Source: Amphibalanus amphitrite
Lineage: Eukaryota; Arthropoda; Thecostraca; Balanomorpha; Balanidae
DNA: 64,000 nucleotides
Assembly (NCBI RefSeq): GCF_019059575.1
Contig: NW_024882736.1
Coordinates: forward strand, 62,001-126,000
Direction: 5' to 3'
A model generated the notes under the pieces. That model had not been told where the DNA came from. It saw only the letters and a program-made list of their open reading frames with translations, and did not search any database. Position numbers and translations under genes: made by a program. This document shows positions 45,147 to 56,960 of the stretch, piece by piece (position 1 is the first letter of the stretch; the number at the start of each line of letters is the position of its first letter).

Positions 45147-48100
45147 CAGTGGCGTAGACAGGGGGGGCATGGGGGCCATGGCCCCCCCTTTCCGCCCAGC
45201 CGCCCAGATGGCGCCCCACTTAGCGCCGACTAGGCTGATGCCGTTTTACAGAGGGAGCATGAATTAAAAAGCGATGTGCAGGCAGGGATCGAACTCAATA
45301 TCTCTTTAGGGGTGCCTGGACACCCCAATGTTCTCCAGGGCACCCCCAAATAGGACCTGAGCCCCCCAATGTTTAAGGGCGCACCTCCGGAAACCAGAAT
45401 AGGTATTCCGAACCCCCAGGGTCGATGGCGCCCCTGAAAGCCGCTGGCACCCACCAGAACGGAACAGTCGCCCCATTTAAGGTTAATTGCACCCCTCTGA
45501 AGTTCAAAGCTGCCCCATTCGGCCCCATCCAAGGTCGATGGCGCCCCCTGAAACCACTGGCGCCCCTCTAAAGCACCCACATTCTTCTCAAGATCACAGT
45601 CGCTCTATCCGAGATCAATAGCGCCCTCAAGAGAGTCACTAGCGCCCCCCCCCCTTGAGACTGAAGTCGTCCCGCTTGAGACTAAAGTCGCCCCATTCAA
45701 GCCCAATGACGCCCCTCCAGAGCGCCCGGTGCGCTTCTGAAGATCACAGTCGTCCTCATCCGAGGTCGCTGGCGCCCCTCAAAAGTCACCGGCGCCCATC
45801 TAAACGGAGATCACAGCTGCCCCATCTTAACCCTAGAACGCCTAGGGGGGGGTTGTATCAACCCCCCCCCTGAGGTTTTTTCGAAGTGCACGCTAAACGG
45901 CTTGTCGTAGCGGGCTGAAATTTTCAATACCCTCTGGGGCAACCTTTGCGCATCTTTTGCCGAAAAAAAATTGATCGGGTCATGTCAGGTCACGGAGTTA
46001 TGACGTCATAAGAGGTACAGCCTCCGGCCGGATTTTCACAAACTGAGTGCCAACGCCCTAGGTTTCCTGCCGGTGGTACGGACATCGGTTGATGGATCGT
46101 GATGAAACTTCCCATGCATGTTGGGGCAAGTATTGGCTATCATATGGTATAAGAAATTTGACCGGGTCAGGTCAGGTCACGGAGCTATGACGTCACAAGA
46201 GGAACAGCGTCCGGTACTATTTTTGAAAAGCGCCCGAACCACTATTTTGCTAATTCTTGTCACCTCAATGGGAATATGCAGCAATATTAGCTTCTATAGG
46301 GAGCAATGGACCTCCCAAATCCAAAAATACAATCAGATTTCAAAAATTTAAATTTTGATTTTTCGAATTTCTGCCGCCGACTGTGACCTTGCCGACTTCC
46401 GGCGCTCCCAACGCGCCATTTTTAGAGCTAGGGAAACAAAATACATACCAAACGATAGAGAATTGATCAAGGAACACGATAGTGAAGGTTTCAAGTCGAT
46501 ATCTCCCACCGTTTTGCCGCAATCGCCGCCGAAAGTTGAAAAAAGTCTATTTTTCCGAAAATTTGACCTTTGACCGGTCAAAAGTAGGTCAAATGTTGAC
46601 CTAGGACCAAAAAATATACCACCAATCGCGAGATCTCGTTGAGAGCAATCTGTTAGTTTTTTCCGCTAAGCTCTACGACCTTCCGTTTCGAAACGCCAGG
46701 GGGGGGTCGTAACAACCCCCCCCCCCCTGGTCGTTCGTGTTATGAGAAATGGCCTGGTCGTGCGAGGGTTAAGATCGATGGCAACCCTTTGAAACCAATG
46801 GCGCCCTTCTAGAGTTTATTCGCCCCATCCGAGACAACGCCCCTTGAGACTACAGTCCCCCCACCCAATTTCAAGGCGCCCCTCTTAGACTGTCCGGCGT
46901 CCTGCTGAAGGCAACAGCGGCCCCATCCATGCCCAATGGCGCCCCTCAACGCCCCTCTAAAGATCACAGTCGCCCCATCAATCCAAGGTCGCTGGCGCCC
47001 CTCAACAGCCACTGGCGCCCACCTGAACCGGGACTTCAGTTGCCCCATCCTAAATCAATGGCGCCCCTCTGAAACCACTGGTGCCCCTCTGAAAATAACA
47101 GTCGAATCATCCGAGATCAATGGCGCCCCTTCAGAGCGTCCGACGCCCTACTGAAGGCAGCAGTGACCCCATCTAAGCATTACACCCCTCTAGATCACCC
47201 GGTGCCCTTCTGAAGATCACATTCGCCCTATCCGAGTTCGTTGGCGCCCTCCAGTAGTCACTGACGCCCATCTGAATGGAGACTTCAGAGTCGCCCCGCC
47301 CCATTCAAGATCGATAGCGCCCCCCCCCCCCGCCGAAACCACTGACGCTAGGTAGGTAATTATTTTACAATGGGGCTGTCTCATCGACACCAAGGACCCT
47401 TTTCAAGATGCAGCAGCCAGGCGGCGCCGAGCTGGGCTAGGATGTGCCAAGCGTTTCTTATAAGGCAGCCTCGATAGTGCCACCCCTCGTTGCGATACCG
47501 CCCCTCAATGCGACGCCGCCCATTCACCGTACAATGCCACCCCTCAATGCAAGTGCTGCCCCCAGCGCATTGCCCCCCCCCCCCATTATTGTGATGCCGC
47601 CCCCGCCTAGCAGTGCGGTGCCGCCCCAGCGTACGCCACACCGACGGAACGATCACTTTTAAAACTATCAGAGATTGATAAGACTAAGAATATGTATAAA
47701 ATGTTTATCTCGGACTTTTGATATCCATGACCTAAGGTCAGGTCAATTTTGCGACTTCTCCATTAGGTATAAGTCAATTGGAGAAAATTGAAATGCGGCT
47801 CTTTTGGACGAATGTGGTTCAAAACCCTCTCAAACATCGGTACATAGGTAAACATAACACACTGAATCGATAAAATGCACCTGTGACCCTTCTGTGTGCC
47901 CCTGAGGTCATCTCAGGTCATGAACGGTCACCAGCATTTCTTTGGCTATACCTTTTGATAGAGACTTGCTAAAGCGGTGAAAACACGTCAGATGTGTTCA
48001 GCTCGACGATACGGATCGAGTGATATGCAGCATGACCCTGTCCATCAAGGTCATGATCTTGACCTGAGGTCAAATTTTCAAAATGACGTTTCAAGGTCAA

Positions 48101-48979
48101 CGTATAGTTCATTCGACGCGTTTCGACGAGAGGAATACGATGCTGGCAAAATAAATGTCGTCACTGTCTTGAGTCAAAAGCTATTGCAGAAAACGATTTT
48201 AATAAAAACTGTTATTTTTGGAGTTGTTTCCCTCTGGAGGCGTGGCAGTCAGTCACTGGAGGCAGTCATGCATGTCCAGAAGTAGGGGCTGCACGCACTA
48301 GACATCGAATTGTAAAGGGGATGTGTGGAGAAAAAATCCAGAACGTATGTCAGCGTTCGGTCGCCTCTGACTGCAGTCGCTGCTGGTATGACAATGAGTT
48401 GGGATCTCATGGTGGATCTCATGGTCTTAATTGTTCAAGTCTTTCCTTGATTCCAATTTAGGCAATAAGTCGCAGCGTGTATCCTACATACGTGCGCTCT
48501 GATATTCTAAACACGGCAACCCCGGTCGACCACAGGCTGCAGCCCACAGGTCACTTCGGATCAGTGAGTGAGCCCGTATATTTTTCTTTTCTTTTTTTTG
48601 CAAAGAATAAAGATTCTGCCTATCGATCAACGTATAGTTATTTTACCGTTTCGAATTCGCATGGATGCGTATTTTGAGAATAAAATGTCCGTAGCCTGAG
48701 CTCGTTTCCTATATCATGCTAAAAATTCATCTAGATCAAGGTTTTTTGATAAAAAAAAAACACCAGGCTGCAAATTGCATTAATTGGACTTTATGAAAAT
48801 CAGCGAAAGCTGGTTCTTATGTATTTTGCAACACCTATAGTAAATCATGCATGAACATGACGTTACATTTTAGCCTGACACCCCTGTCACTAGCTGACAA
48901 TGGCGCCCCTCTCAAGGGAAAAAGTCGCCCCCTCGAGCACCATGGCCCCCCCTTTCGCTGATCTCTGGCTACGCCACTG
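45147..48979. mobile_element. Middle hAT-like element (3.8 kb) with satellite core
   Basis: Ends CAGTGGCGTAGACAG and (right, inverted) CAGTGGCGTAGCCAG; ACCGATAC duplicated at 45139-45146 and 48980-48987. The core at 45300-47650 is an irregular array of ~30-60 bp units reading GCGCCCCTCTGAAACCACTG and CAGTCGCCCCATC. An AGGTCA-bearing insert of unclear limits lies at ~47660-48250. No transposase frame. Confidence 0.85.
45831..46768. mobile_element. TTAA-type element 5, innermost of the nest
   Basis: TTAA at 45827-45830 and 46769-46772; ends CCCTAGAACGCC and GTCGTGCGAGGG. Deleting it restores the host satellite unit across GCCCCATCTTAAGATCGATGG. G-run/C-run hairpins around TTGTATCAA and TCGTAACAA lie near the two ends. 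CCCTAG matches the family look of piggyBac termini. Confidence 0.85.
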
Positions 48980-49220
48980 ACCGATACCAAACCAAATACC
49001 AACTAAAACCACGGGAGAATACCGAAACCAAACCAACTTGAGAAACTGAGGGAAATACCAACTTTTTACCGATATCTTAGCCTCTAATACATTAGTGAGG
49101 GCCTATGATACCAACAAAATACCAAACACATTACGATTGAAGTACCAAATACCAAGTTGGTATCGGTTTGGTATCGGTATACCAAAAAGTTGGTATCCGA
49201 TTGACATCTCTAGGCAAGAT

Positions 49221-49721
49221 ACTATACGAGATAATGCCATAGGCGGATCCAAAAATGTTTTTTCCACGCTACGGGAACATACCCCCAAAAAGTATCTCCA
49301 AAATCCAAAAACTCGGATTTTGATGCATTACATACCTACCTACCTACTCCTGAGCAGCTTCAGCATGGGTGGAGAATTGTCGAAATGCCAGGGGATGGTT
49401 TCACTGGCGGATCCAGGGCTTGAGAGCGGGCGTCGGGCACACCAGGGAAGGAGCCAAACCTAAGGTACCCACAAATCCTGTTTTCTCATCGGATTTAGGC
49501 CACTTTTTCGTCACAGCCCTGGCACGATGATTTTTTTTTTAAGACTTGAAAAAAATTGTAGGCCACCTGACAGGGGCTTTTTCTTTCGGCACCTGAAGCC
49601 TCTCTGGGCTGTGAGCCTCTCTGGGCCCTATGTAGGGCCATTGGAAGTCAGGTTAAGGGTTGACCCACAGAGGTGCACGTGACCCACAGGGGAGCACTGC
49701 CGCTTCAACCCTATTGGCCGT
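49221..49721. other. Unassigned transposon debris
   Basis: Two GGCGGATCC motifs (49242, 49409) and an inverted copy of the 44816 module are seen. No gene or complete element is supported. Confidence 0.35.
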
Positions 49722-50789
49722 AGTGTCTAACGGTGGCGGCCATATTGCGCAGACCAGGAACCGGCCGCCGCCTGTGTTGAGGAATAGGGAATTCGGGACC
49801 TCGATTTACGTTTGCGGCCGCCGCATCCGTTACGTTCAAGTTACGTAGATACGGAACCCGGCATCTTACGCAGAATTGAGTGGGAACACGATCAAATCTT
49901 CAGAATTCCTTAAATTCACTCGCCGGACCATCGTCTTTCTAAATTTGCCCCGGCTGAGAGGCTTGATTGAACCCACCCCGCTAATGCGCCGCTAATTCAA
50001 CTAGAATTTAGCGGTAAAGTGGTCGTATGAGGCAGAGTACAATGCAGAGTGACTGGTTGGTAGAAATCCGCTTTAAAGGTCTCAGGTCAACCGGTGACCT
50101 CTTGAGGTCAGGTCAAGTGACCTAAGGCACGGGCTCGGTTTTTGGTAAATAACTTCGCCAAAAATGGCCGTAGAGCCGAGATTTTGGCATCATCGTGTTC
50201 ACCTAGCTCAGGCGCATCGAGTGATGTACTTTTTGTTCGGGTGAGGTCAATTTACGGCATTGACCTCGTGACAATGTCAGGTCAGAGCTCTCAGCTCACT
50301 AAGCTTGTCGAGTAAGGTCATGTTGCATATCATTCGATTCGGCAGGTATTTCTGAGTCCATCTGTGGCTTTCCCGATTCGCTAGCTCAATTTGATCGGGA
50401 ATTATTGAAGAAAAGTTTATGACCCTTGTGACGTCACAAATGACGTCACGCAAGGGCAACAATGCAAATGTGAAGCATTGGACCTTGCAAGGAGCGCATG
50501 GAATCACGATTCTATATGCTTGAGATAGTTTCAGATCATTCCCGGCGCCAATAGTGAATATTTCCTCATTCACTTATAAAGGTTTAACGTATAAGTTCCC
50601 TGTAGTTGAGGATTTTTTTCAGATGTCATCTTGTTCTCAACTCAATTCTGCGTAGTGTCTACATAGCTTGAACGTAACGGATGCAGCGGCCGCAAACGTA
50701 AATCGAGGTCCCGAATTCCCTATTTCCCAACACAGGCGGCGGCCGCTTCCTGGTCTGCGCAACATGGCGGCACCGTTGGACACCATCTG
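49722..50789. mobile_element. TIR element with ~140-bp arms around a TTAA-family fragment
   Basis: The left arm (~49722-49880) and right arm (~50635-50789) are inverted, sharing GCGCAGACCAGGAA, GGAATTCGGGACCTCGATTT and GCAGAATTGAGT. The middle (50070-50570) matches 43160-43650 of TTAA element 4 but without its ends. No clear target duplication. Confidence 0.65.
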
Positions 50790-50869
50790 GCGGCCGATGC
50801 GCCTTCCACATTATAGAGTTCAGTGACGTGACCACACGGTGCCGACTGCCGACACTCCGCAGGAGATCG

Positions 50870-51400
50870 TTTAGGGCCTCAGAAACTCGTCTTTTCTGTC
50901 AGAGGCCAGCAAAACCGCTCAGAGATTTTAGCGGGCCCTACACGTAAAAGATCTGTGCGGACCTTCGGGTATAGTATACCTGGGCAATATTTGCCCTCAA
51001 AGGTTCTCGTGGGGCCCCTAGAGTCCGACGTAGGGCCCCTTGACATGGGTGTGGCACTCAAAGACGGCTGAAGAGACCCTTAAAGATATGTGGGTCTTTA
51101 GATACATGCGTCTGGTGATTGACTTGGGTTCTGAATGTTATCGGGGAGCTATTTCTCAGACACCAGCTAGGGCTCTCGGGGACCGCTTTTGAGCCTCAAA
51201 AAAAGCATGTGCGGGCCCTTGGGGCGCATCCGGTGTCCTCAGGAGTTGGGTGCCTGTGTGCGACTTCAAGAGCCTGACGGATCTCTCAGGAGCCGGAGTG
51301 GGTAATTGGAGACCCCGGCCCCGGGAGAAGACTCGGCACTTAAAACTTCGACGGGCCAAAGGGCCCGTCAGGACCCCAAAAAAATGTTTTACAGTTATTT
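50870..51400. repeat. Degenerate GGGCC(T/C)CAGAG-type repeat array
   Basis: Loose ~30-60 bp repetition of GGGCCTCAGAAAC, AGGCCAGC, GGGCCCTA and CCTCAGGAG-like segments recalls the satellite core of the element at 10711-12568. Probably a remnant of a relative. Confidence 0.45.
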
Positions 51401-52531
51401 AATATGTCTTTGTTTCCGGTTATAATCTTACCCTCCGTGTCCTCCAACACGTGAATGTCCTTGTCAGCACTTTTTTTTTGGTTTGCAATGCATGTTTAAA
51501 AAGTATCTAGTTAGTTTTTCACCGTGTTCTAGCCAGTTCGCTCGAGACCAGAGCATCGCTTTTTCGGCGACACGTAGCTTGAATGTATCCAGCTCATCCT
51601 TCTTTCGTTTATATTCGTCCTGCAGATCTATGGATAGTGGCAACCAAGATTCTTACAGATAAGGCTGGGACGCCAGTCACGTGATCCTTTTTCTGCTTTT
51701 CCCAACCCTACTCACGATTTCCATAAGCCTTGATTAATTCATTTCACAGAGGCGTTTGTAGTTATTTTATATACGAAAACTAATTCAATGATATTTGAAA
51801 CTAACAAACAGATTTTACTCGCCATCTCAAACGAAAGTTGAATTTATTCGCGTTTCATTAATTTAATCAGCTGGCAACCATCACCCGTAGTCCTCGATGT
51901 AGTCGAACTTGGCGCACTCAGATAGTGTTCGAAATTTGTGACACTTACTTGTTGCTATGGCGACCGAGCAGTACCTACAATATTCATTTGTCAATAAGTG
52001 CTTGCGGAGCTGCCGCTCACACTTTTGAACACAGTCTTTATGCGTCAGTTTATTTTACGCGTCATATCTGAAACTCGTTTCGTGAGGCTCCAAAACCATT
52101 CAATTCATGTCCTTCAAAAGAAGTGTTTTGTAACATTTTCGATATGTTTTTTGGGCTTAATTGGTAGCTACATTCCTCCTATCTTGCGAGAGGATAGTCA
52201 TCACTCGGGGACCAGTCGTTGAAAGCAAGAAACATCGACGAGGAGAAGGTCTTGTAAAAAGTCGCAGCGATTGCATTGAGCATTGAATGACGAAAATATG
52301 TTTACCCCCACCGCCTCAGGCGATCACGTGCCGTCACCCACCTGGTGGCAACAATGCTATAGTTCGTTTTTTTTTCTCAGAAGGACGCTGGTTCCAAGTA
52401 TGTTTTTCGAACAAGCACGTGTTTTAGCGAGCAAAACGAGAAAAAAACTGAACCTGAGAAAATCGAACGTCGACTAATTTTAACATGTGATTTCTTCCCG
52501 ATAATTTACATATGTGCGTTTTGGAACCATA
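51400..52531. other. Unassigned non-coding stretch
   Basis: AT-rich, with no supported gene, RNA or element ends seen. Confidence 0.4.
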
Positions 52532-52713
52532 CAGGGTGTCCCGAAATTGATGCGCGGTTGTTCTATCCTCAATAACTTATAAAGTGCTCGAATTTATTTC
52601 ACGGCTTATATGTTATCATAGTCCCCATTCAGTTGCATACACGGCCTATTGCACTCTAGCGTGTCACGTTTCAGGTTGTCAAGAGTCTCTCCTTTGAAAC
52701 AGCGCCATGCCGT

Positions 52714-54184
52714 TTATATCTTCTGAAACAGCCTCTTCTCTGAGCTAGCCCGTGGAAGCTTGCTGAGCTCTTTTCTGACGATCGTCCAGATAATTTGGAT
52801 CGGGGACAGGTCCAGACTGTTGCCAGACCATGTCCCCTTCTCCCAGAGGCCTGGGAGCCTCGCTCGGCACCAGTCCTGGGTCTTCCTGGCGTGATAAGCT
52901 GGAGCCCTTTCTTGCTGGAAAATGGCCCTGGGCATGTCGGACAAAAGTGTGAGTCTGGTTTTTGAACCATTTATCTTTTCCCTCAGCATCTTTGTGGCAT
53001 CAGTCTTCTCCAGCACCTCGTTGACATAATAATAAGCAGTCACGGTCTGTCCCCGAGGCACCTCGTAAAGCTCAGAGGCCAGAGCGCCTCTGTAGCTCAT
53101 CATGCTCCAAATGAGATTCTTCAGCAGACGTTTCACGGTCTCGACAGCGGACTCCTCAGAGCTGCCGTTGGCCCACATTTCGATCGTTCTGGCAGTAAGG
53201 GGCTTAGAGACCACAAAGGGCACCTTGTCACTGAAAAGGACGCATCTCCAGTCCTGAATGGTCCAGTTTTTGTGGGTCTTGGCGAAATCCAGCTGCCTGC
53301 ACTTCTAGACCACGGTAGGCCAAGTCTGCATCCTGAAGCTGAGCAGCTTCAGCTTCAAGATAGTCTTCAAATACTGGTGGAGGGTCGATTTGGATGCTGG
53401 GACATGCATCTCATTCAGTTTTCTTGTCAGCGATGTTGAATGGTGCTTTTTAAAGGTCGACTTTGCAATCACGATTTTCGCCACTCTGCTCAAGGCAGTC
53501 TTCCGCCCTCGAACTGTGCTGTTCTTGAGTGTCTCTCCTGATCGTTCCTGACCTGAGTGATCTCTCCCGATGTCCCCTCCGTGGCCGAGTGGATTAAAGC
53601 GCCGGAATTCGACGCTTAACCGGTAGTGAGAGCCCGGTTCAAGCCCCGGTGCGGGCGGCCACATTTAGCTCCTACTGTAATGGCGTGCGTGTCTGTGGCA
53701 GGGGCCGCACAGTAGCCAGGTAACGTGAGTGAGCGGAGAGGGCCGTGTCCAGTCGTGAGGGCACGTTAAACGTTCGGACAAAATTCTGCCATACAGCTGG
53801 AATTGCGCGATCGGGTGGTGGGGTCAGGGTCAGCACAACAAGCTATGCTTAGTGCGGGCTCTGATTCCTCAAATCCACCCATTCAACCATTCGGACTAAA
53901 TTTATTAAAAAATAAAAAAATCGTTTGCAGTCCATCCAAAGTTTAATTGTCGCAGAGTTGACGTCCAATTCTCTGGCATCCGGAACCTGGGTCACACCGT
54001 CCTTGATCATCCCCACCGCGCGGTAGCGGATCGGTAGTTTGTGCCTTTTCACTTTTGGTAATATGCGGTTTCTCCACGTTGCCTGTCTGGACAAGAGTGG
54101 CCTCCCGCGCCCACCACCGGCCGCGGTCGGGTTAGCCGCTTGGTTCACGTGATCGTGTGACCAGCAAGATGTCCGTGGTGCCAT
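52714..54184 (-). pseudogene. Tc1-like transposase, inactivated
   Basis: The transposase should bind the TIRs and cut with a DDE triad. Two helix-turn-helix regions are visible: RYRAVGMIKDGVTQ near 54020, and TALSRVAKIVI with KSTLHQYLK near 53480-53370. The catalytic domain spans ~53260-52714. The first Asp is kept (FSDK, 53227-53229), but the second is Glu (FQQERAP, 52911) where QQDG/QQDN is usual, and the last is Gln (SPIQIIW, 52797) where PIE is usual. Frameshifts near 53230 and the SINE at ~53570-53935 also break it. It is a dead copy. Confidence 0.85.
53568..53935 (+). mobile_element. tRNA-related SINE inserted in the transposase gene
   Basis: TCCGTGGCCGAGTGG (53578 on) is an A box of Ser/Leu-like type and GGTTCAAGCC (53637-53646) a B box, ~50 bp apart. 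A ~230-bp body and an A-rich tail (TTAAAAAATAAAAAAA, ~53910-53930) follow. The acceptor stem does not pair, so this is a SINE head, not a tRNA gene. Target duplications could not be fixed. Confidence 0.65.
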
Positions 54185-54386
54185 AGCCGGTAAAATTGCA
54201 GTTGTTCAGCACTCGGGAGGGACAACATAACATGCGGCACCAACCGCGCATCAATTTCGGGACACCCTGTATATGAAAACAGTGGTGACGTCATACTGTC
54301 GAACATGTATTGCAATGTAACTTATAACTATCATGTACGGAACTGCTTACTCGATTATAAGCTCGGCAACAGTGAAAAACTAAGTG

Positions 54387-54590
54387 TCACCCAAATTCGT
54401 TGACACTTGTCCCAATGTCCCATTGCACGGACATTTGGGTGCCTGCTGCCACCAGTGACGTCATCATAATGTGTTCATTTTTAAGAAGTTTCACCCAAAT
54501 TCGTTGACACTTGTCCCAATGCACGGACATTTGGGTGCCTGCTGCCACCAGTGACGTCATCATAATATGTTCATTTTTCAGAAATAATTT
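54387..54590. repeat. ~104-bp tandem duplication
   Basis: TCACCCAAATTCGTTGACAC starts at 54387 and 54491; both copies contain GACATTTGGGTGCCTGCTGC and GTGACGTCATCATAAT. The first has a few extra bases (TGTCCCAT). Confidence 0.88.
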
Positions 54591-54739
54591 CCAGCTACTT
54601 ACCGTGCACAATTTGAAATCGGTTATTTTTTTCGGTAAGAAACTCTTCAGTCTTCGCCAGACACTGAAGCTGCCAAAACTCACGTGAGAGCTTCGATATT
54701 GAACTTTGGGCCAGCGTCCTTTAAAAAAAAACGAACTAT

Positions 54740-55443
54740 AGTGAGTTTTCCAGTTCTTTTACATTGGCTTCTAACTCTTTTTCGCGTTTTCGCCTTTCTC
54801 GCGCCTTCCGCTTACTCGCCTTAATACATATTACTCTTGCATTTGACAGCAGCATTTCTATCAACAGGCCTAGTTCGCTAGCCCCATGGTATTGGCTCTG
54901 CCTTTGTTTTGCCCTAGGTATGTATTTCCTCTTTAATTTCATTAACCACATCAGCGCACTCGAGTAAGCTGAGGTTCAATCTCCATACACCTGGTCCCCG
55001 CTTGTCCCCAAATACGTTTACTGAGAACGTTATGATACTGCGATCGCTTCTTGGGCCGGGTTCAATGTCATTTTTTTCCACATGATGAGCATCTATAAAC
55101 ACGCTGCTTACAAGGAAGTAATATATTCTGGATTGTTGCAATGGATGACACTTCCTCCACGTATATCGACACAAATTTGGGTTCGCTTCGCGCCAGACAT
55201 CTTTCAGATCAAATTCTCGCATTAGTTCACTCACAGCCTGAGCGGTGGTAGATGCCTGAGTGAATTTTTTTTGACTGGAATCAGGCATTGATAAATGTAT
55301 GATTAAATCTCCGCAAACAATAAGCGGGTGCGTTATCTGTAGGGATCGTATGTGCTTGCCTAGTTCTTTATAAAAAGTTTACTTGGCAATGTCCTTACGT
55401 CGGCGCGTATACTCCGACAACTGCCATTGTTGCGTTATTACTG
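54740..55443 (-). pseudogene. LINE endonuclease, C-terminal part (L1/Tx1-like)
   Basis: Minus-strand pieces read VVGVYAPT near 55420, HPLIVCGD near 55325, LKDVWREANPN, YTWRKC, QSRIYYFLVSS and RGPGVWRLNLSLL near 54975, then a basic coiled segment. This is the second half of an EEP endonuclease with its linker. Stops near 55395 break it, and Asp is Tyr in QSRIYYF (usually RIDYF). The first half lies at 59345-59640, separated by inserted elements. Confidence 0.72.
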
Positions 55444-55448
55444 TTTAA

Positions 55449-56624
55449 CCCGCGCCCCGTTGGGCTCTGCCGAGCAACGCGCCCCGTTGGGGGGGGGGGC
55501 ATTTTGCCCCCCCCCCCCCTAAGATCTCGAGAACCACGCAACCTAGCGACAAGCGGCAAACAGTGTTGGATAGCCCTATCAGGGAACTACCTTGTGACCC
55601 AATTTTATTGACCTAGGTCAAACCGATGACGTCACAGGTCAGGTCAAAGGTCCAATTTTCACCGTTTACAGGCATTTCAAGAAATGCGTTGTAAAATCGA
55701 GTAAAATGCATTTCATTGAAAATCATTGATGGGGAAATGTTCTTCAAACACATATTTTGCTATTTGAGGTCACTGATACCAGGTCAGGTCACAGAGGTCA
55801 GGTCACGGGGGGTCACAATATGAAAGTGTCGTGTGATACATGTTTTATGGTCCATTTTACATGACGAATGCGATTATGTGGGTCAGGCAGCCTTTGGGGC
55901 CAGCTTAGGTCACGTTTTGGTCAAGGTCAGGTCAAGGTCAGGTCAAGGTCAGGTCAAATTAGGTCAAATTTCAAAGTTAATATTTTTGCATAAAATGGGT
56001 ATCGAATCAATGCAGCTCGTCACGGGGAGTTCAATGGTGGTCTTTGTTTTGCCGTACGTGGTCTAGAATCGCTAAAAAATTAAGTTCAAAAATTTGACGT
56101 CATCATTTTTGAACAGTTTTTTCGCTATAACTTGGCCAAAAAACGAGATATCGATCTAAAATTTGGTATGTATATAGAAGAGCACAGGGACTATCACATA
56201 TTTTCCGGTTTTTTCGAAATTCGGAAAAAATTTTGGATTTTTTAGTTTTTCTGAAAAAAAATCAATTTCTTGATTTTTTTATGGTCAAAAACCCAAAATT
56301 TTGAAAATCCGAGATAGCAGTTTTGTAGCCGTTTTTTGTCTACTAGACCATATAAAGAACTTTGAAATTGCTTGATAACTGTAGGTTTGGTGAGCGTTTC
56401 AAGATTGCATGTTTTTTGCTCATTTTTGCTCGAACATGACCTCAGTTTGACCTCAATAACTCCTGACCTAAGGTGACCTAAGACTTGAAATTTGGTGTGA
56501 AGGTGTCAAATTGATGCCCGGGAAGGAACTGAAAATTTGGCGGCGCTGCGCGCCGCCGTTTTCTTGCTATTTAGGAAAAACCACAGGGGGGGCCAAAATG
56601 CCCCCCCCCCCAACGGGGCGAGGG
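55449..56624. mobile_element. TTAA-type element 6
   Basis: TTAA at 55445-55448 and 56625-56628; ends CCCGCGCCCCGTTGGG and CCAACGGGGCGAGGG. G-run/C-run hairpins around GCATTTTGC and GCCAAAATGC lie next to the two ends. 55914-55975 is a dense array of GGTCAAGGTCA-type repeats. No transposase. Confidence 0.82.
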
Positions 56625-56960
56625 TTAACTGAACCGAAACTGTTCTGCGCTCCTGGGCCTCGTTTCATAAAGCTCTGCCGTAACTTACACCTTTCCGTAA
56701 TTCACACCCTTTCAAACTACGGAGCGCAAATGAAGCCGTTTCACAAAGCCACAACTGGAATTGTTTACACCTCCGTAACTAAGCACATTTGCGTAGTTAC
56801 CGTAATTGTATTGACATTGTATTGACAATTGCTGACAACTCCACATCACTCATTGTGGCTATTCTGTGTCACAAGTCAAAAGATAAAACGATCAACGGGA
56901 AATATGGTTGAGGGGTAAAAACAGGCACACAGTCAAACAACACTCATACGTCAGAAAATG

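Larger units (their letters stand above)
45110..49212. mobile_element. Outer hAT-like element of a three-level nest
   Basis: Ends TAGTGATGTCAATC and (right, inverted) TAGAGATGTCAATC, with GGCAAGAT duplicated at 45102-45109 and 49213-49220. Its own sequence is ACCGATACCAAACC-type repeats and the rest is the inner element. No transposase frame is seen. Confidence 0.82.
52532..54269 (-). mobile_element. Tc1/mariner-type DNA transposon
   Basis: Perfect inverted ends of 29 bp beginning CAGGGTGTCCCGAAATTGAT are flanked by TA (52530-52531 and 54270-54271), as expected for IS630/Tc1/mariner. It contains one broken transposase gene and a SINE insertion. Confidence 0.92.

Noticed and set aside
53574-53665. 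Functional tRNA-Ser/Leu gene
   Set aside because: A and B boxes are good, but acceptor and anticodon stems do not pair and a SINE body with A-rich tail follows.
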